Shown: positions 63,386-64,000 of the stretch, piece after piece
Numbering within the stretch: position 1 is the stretch's first letter
Layout: every line of letters begins with the position of its first letter
Assembly (NCBI GenBank): GCA_965140355.1
Contig: OZ223192.1
Coordinates: 186,001-250,000 of the forward strand
From: Acetobacterium sp965140355
GTDB taxonomy: Bacteria; Bacillota; Clostridia; Eubacteriales; Eubacteriaceae
Direction of reading: 5' to 3'
DNA length: 64,000 nucleotides
The notes under the pieces: model-generated
What the model was told of the DNA's origin: nothing
Seen by the model: the letters and a program-made list of their open reading frames with translations, nothing else
Databases searched by the model: none
Program-made: the position numbers and the translations under genes

Positions 63386-63652
63386 ATGACTGTAGATTGG
63401 GCGGCGGTAGGGGTCTTGGTGACAATTGTTAGTATTGCATTGGTGGAAATTGCACAGCAAAAAAAGACATCAGAGGCATGGGGGGAATTGTCAGCTACGC
63501 TTAAGAATTTAAAAGAATATTTCGAAAAAGAGCAGGCGAACAATAAAGAAAATTACAAAGAAGTATGTGGACGACTGGATGAACATGACGACACACTGGC
63601 CGATCATGAGCTTCAGATTGCATTATTAAAAAATAAAGGAGAAAAACAATGA
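63386..63652 (+). CDS. Membrane protein of the lysis module (holin-like)
   Basis: An 88-residue protein: one N-terminal membrane helix (AAVGVLVTIVSIALVEI), then a charged coiled coil (ELSATLKNLKEYFEKEQANN to the end). The position before holin and endolysin fits an XhlA-like or accessory holin, although XhlA has its helix at the C-terminus. AAAGGAG upstream. It overlaps the holin ATG. Confidence 0.7.
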   Translation: MTVDWAAVGVLVTIVSIALVEIAQQKKTSEAWGELSATLKNLKEYFEKEQANNKENYKEVCGRLDEHDDTLADHELQIALLKNKGEKQ

Positions 63653-63864
63653 GTGGAAAAATGAAAACATGGATTAAAGCGGCAGGTATTAGAGCAGTAA
63701 AAACGGTGGCCCAAACGGCGGTAGCCACGATTGGAACTTCTGTAGCAATTGGTCAGGTAGATTGGGTATTTGTAGCATCCGCAGCTGGATTAGCTGGGGT
63801 TTTATCACTACTAACAAGCGTGGCAGGATTGCCAGAAATTAGTGAAGGTGAAAAAAATGAGTAA
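63649..63864 (+). CDS. Phage holin (r1t-like)
   Basis: A 71-residue holin: basic amphipathic start (KTWIKAAGIRAVKTVAQTAV), two hydrophobic segments (about 20-36 and 40-60, AGLAGVLSLLTSVAGLP) and a charged end. The layout is that of r1t-type holins, which permeabilise the membrane so that endolysin reaches the wall. Confidence 0.85.
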   Translation: MSGKMKTWIKAAGIRAVKTVAQTAVATIGTSVAIGQVDWVFVASAAGLAGVLSLLTSVAGLPEISEGEKNE

Positions 63865-64000
63865 CAAACTATTTGATGTTAATACCATTTACGCGCCCCA
63901 TGTCCAGAATGATGGCTGGGGACCCGAAGTAAGAAATGGTGTGGATGCTGGCACGACTGGCCAAAATAAACGATTAGAAGCTTTTACCTGCAAACTGGAA
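63857..64000 (+). CDS. Endolysin, start only (ChW repeat)
   Basis: 48 codons up to the right edge. The start MSNKLFDVNTIYAPHVQNDG continues with a GW, a VRNGVDAGTTGQNKRLEAFT segment, a clostridial hydrophobic W (ChW) repeat used in wall binding. The catalytic domain is beyond the window. It overlaps the holin by eight bases. Confidence 0.78.
   Translation, partial: MSNKLFDVNTIYAPHVQNDGWGPEVRNGVDAGTTGQNKRLEAFTCKLE

Overview
The window looks like chromosome from an acetogenic Clostridia bacterium close to Acetobacterium/Eubacterium. The strongest clue is a cobalamin-riboswitch-controlled run of two thiC paralogues followed by cobT (bzaA-bzaB-cobT), the layout known from the anaerobic benzimidazole (B12 lower ligand) operons of Eubacterium limosum and Acetobacterium woodii. 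Desulfoferrodoxin, LarE and AT-leaning Firmicute-style ribosome binding sites fit a strict anaerobe. The genus is an inference.

Bases 1-14700 are host chromosome: the bza operon and riboswitch (1-3340, minus strand); a broken P-loop ORF with a methyltransferase and a THEP1-like NTPase (3571-4948); an NfeD/SPFH membrane pair plus an ABC exporter (5274-8488); larE; a membrane-anchored GH25 muramidase; desulfoferrodoxin; a Nudix hydrolase; an intergenic region with competing hairpins; a lipoprotein; a class-I glutamine amidotransferase-like peptidase; a six-helix membrane protein; and tRNA-Arg(ACG).

From the tRNA to the right edge and beyond lies a temperate myovirus prophage of PBSX/skin-like gene order. 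The left end holds integrase, ImmA-type protease, an HsdR-N-like nuclease-fold protein and a CI-like repressor on the minus strand. A divergent Cro-like gene faces them across a three-operator switch (18225-18324). Early genes follow: small DNA-binding proteins, a YqaJ exonuclease / HerA-like ATPase / RecT cassette, an initiator gene carrying eight 12-bp iterons, a DnaC-like loader, a PD-(D/E)XK resolvase candidate, two DNA methyltransferases and an ASCH protein. Late genes begin after an ArpU/RinA-like regulator: terminase, portal, MuF-like head protein, two candidate toxins sharing one N-terminal tag (one with a CPCC-type immunity candidate), XkdF protease, scaffold, capsid, connectors, sheath, tube, a frameshifted tail chaperone, tape measure, baseplate, fibres, XkdX, holins and the start of an endolysin.

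Between the tail chaperone and the tape measure sits a roughly 4-kb accessory island (47855-51872). It holds a MuF C-domain protein, a lipoprotein, and an Arc/Ant-like (immI-like) repressor-antirepressor pair under a large dyad. Flanking these are two paralogous convergent gene pairs whose minus-strand members share an identical promoter-operator layout. The tape measure and baseplate genes (53950-59150) contain at least 18 small indels, while nearly all the rest of the window is clean. This is either local sequence error or tail-module decay.
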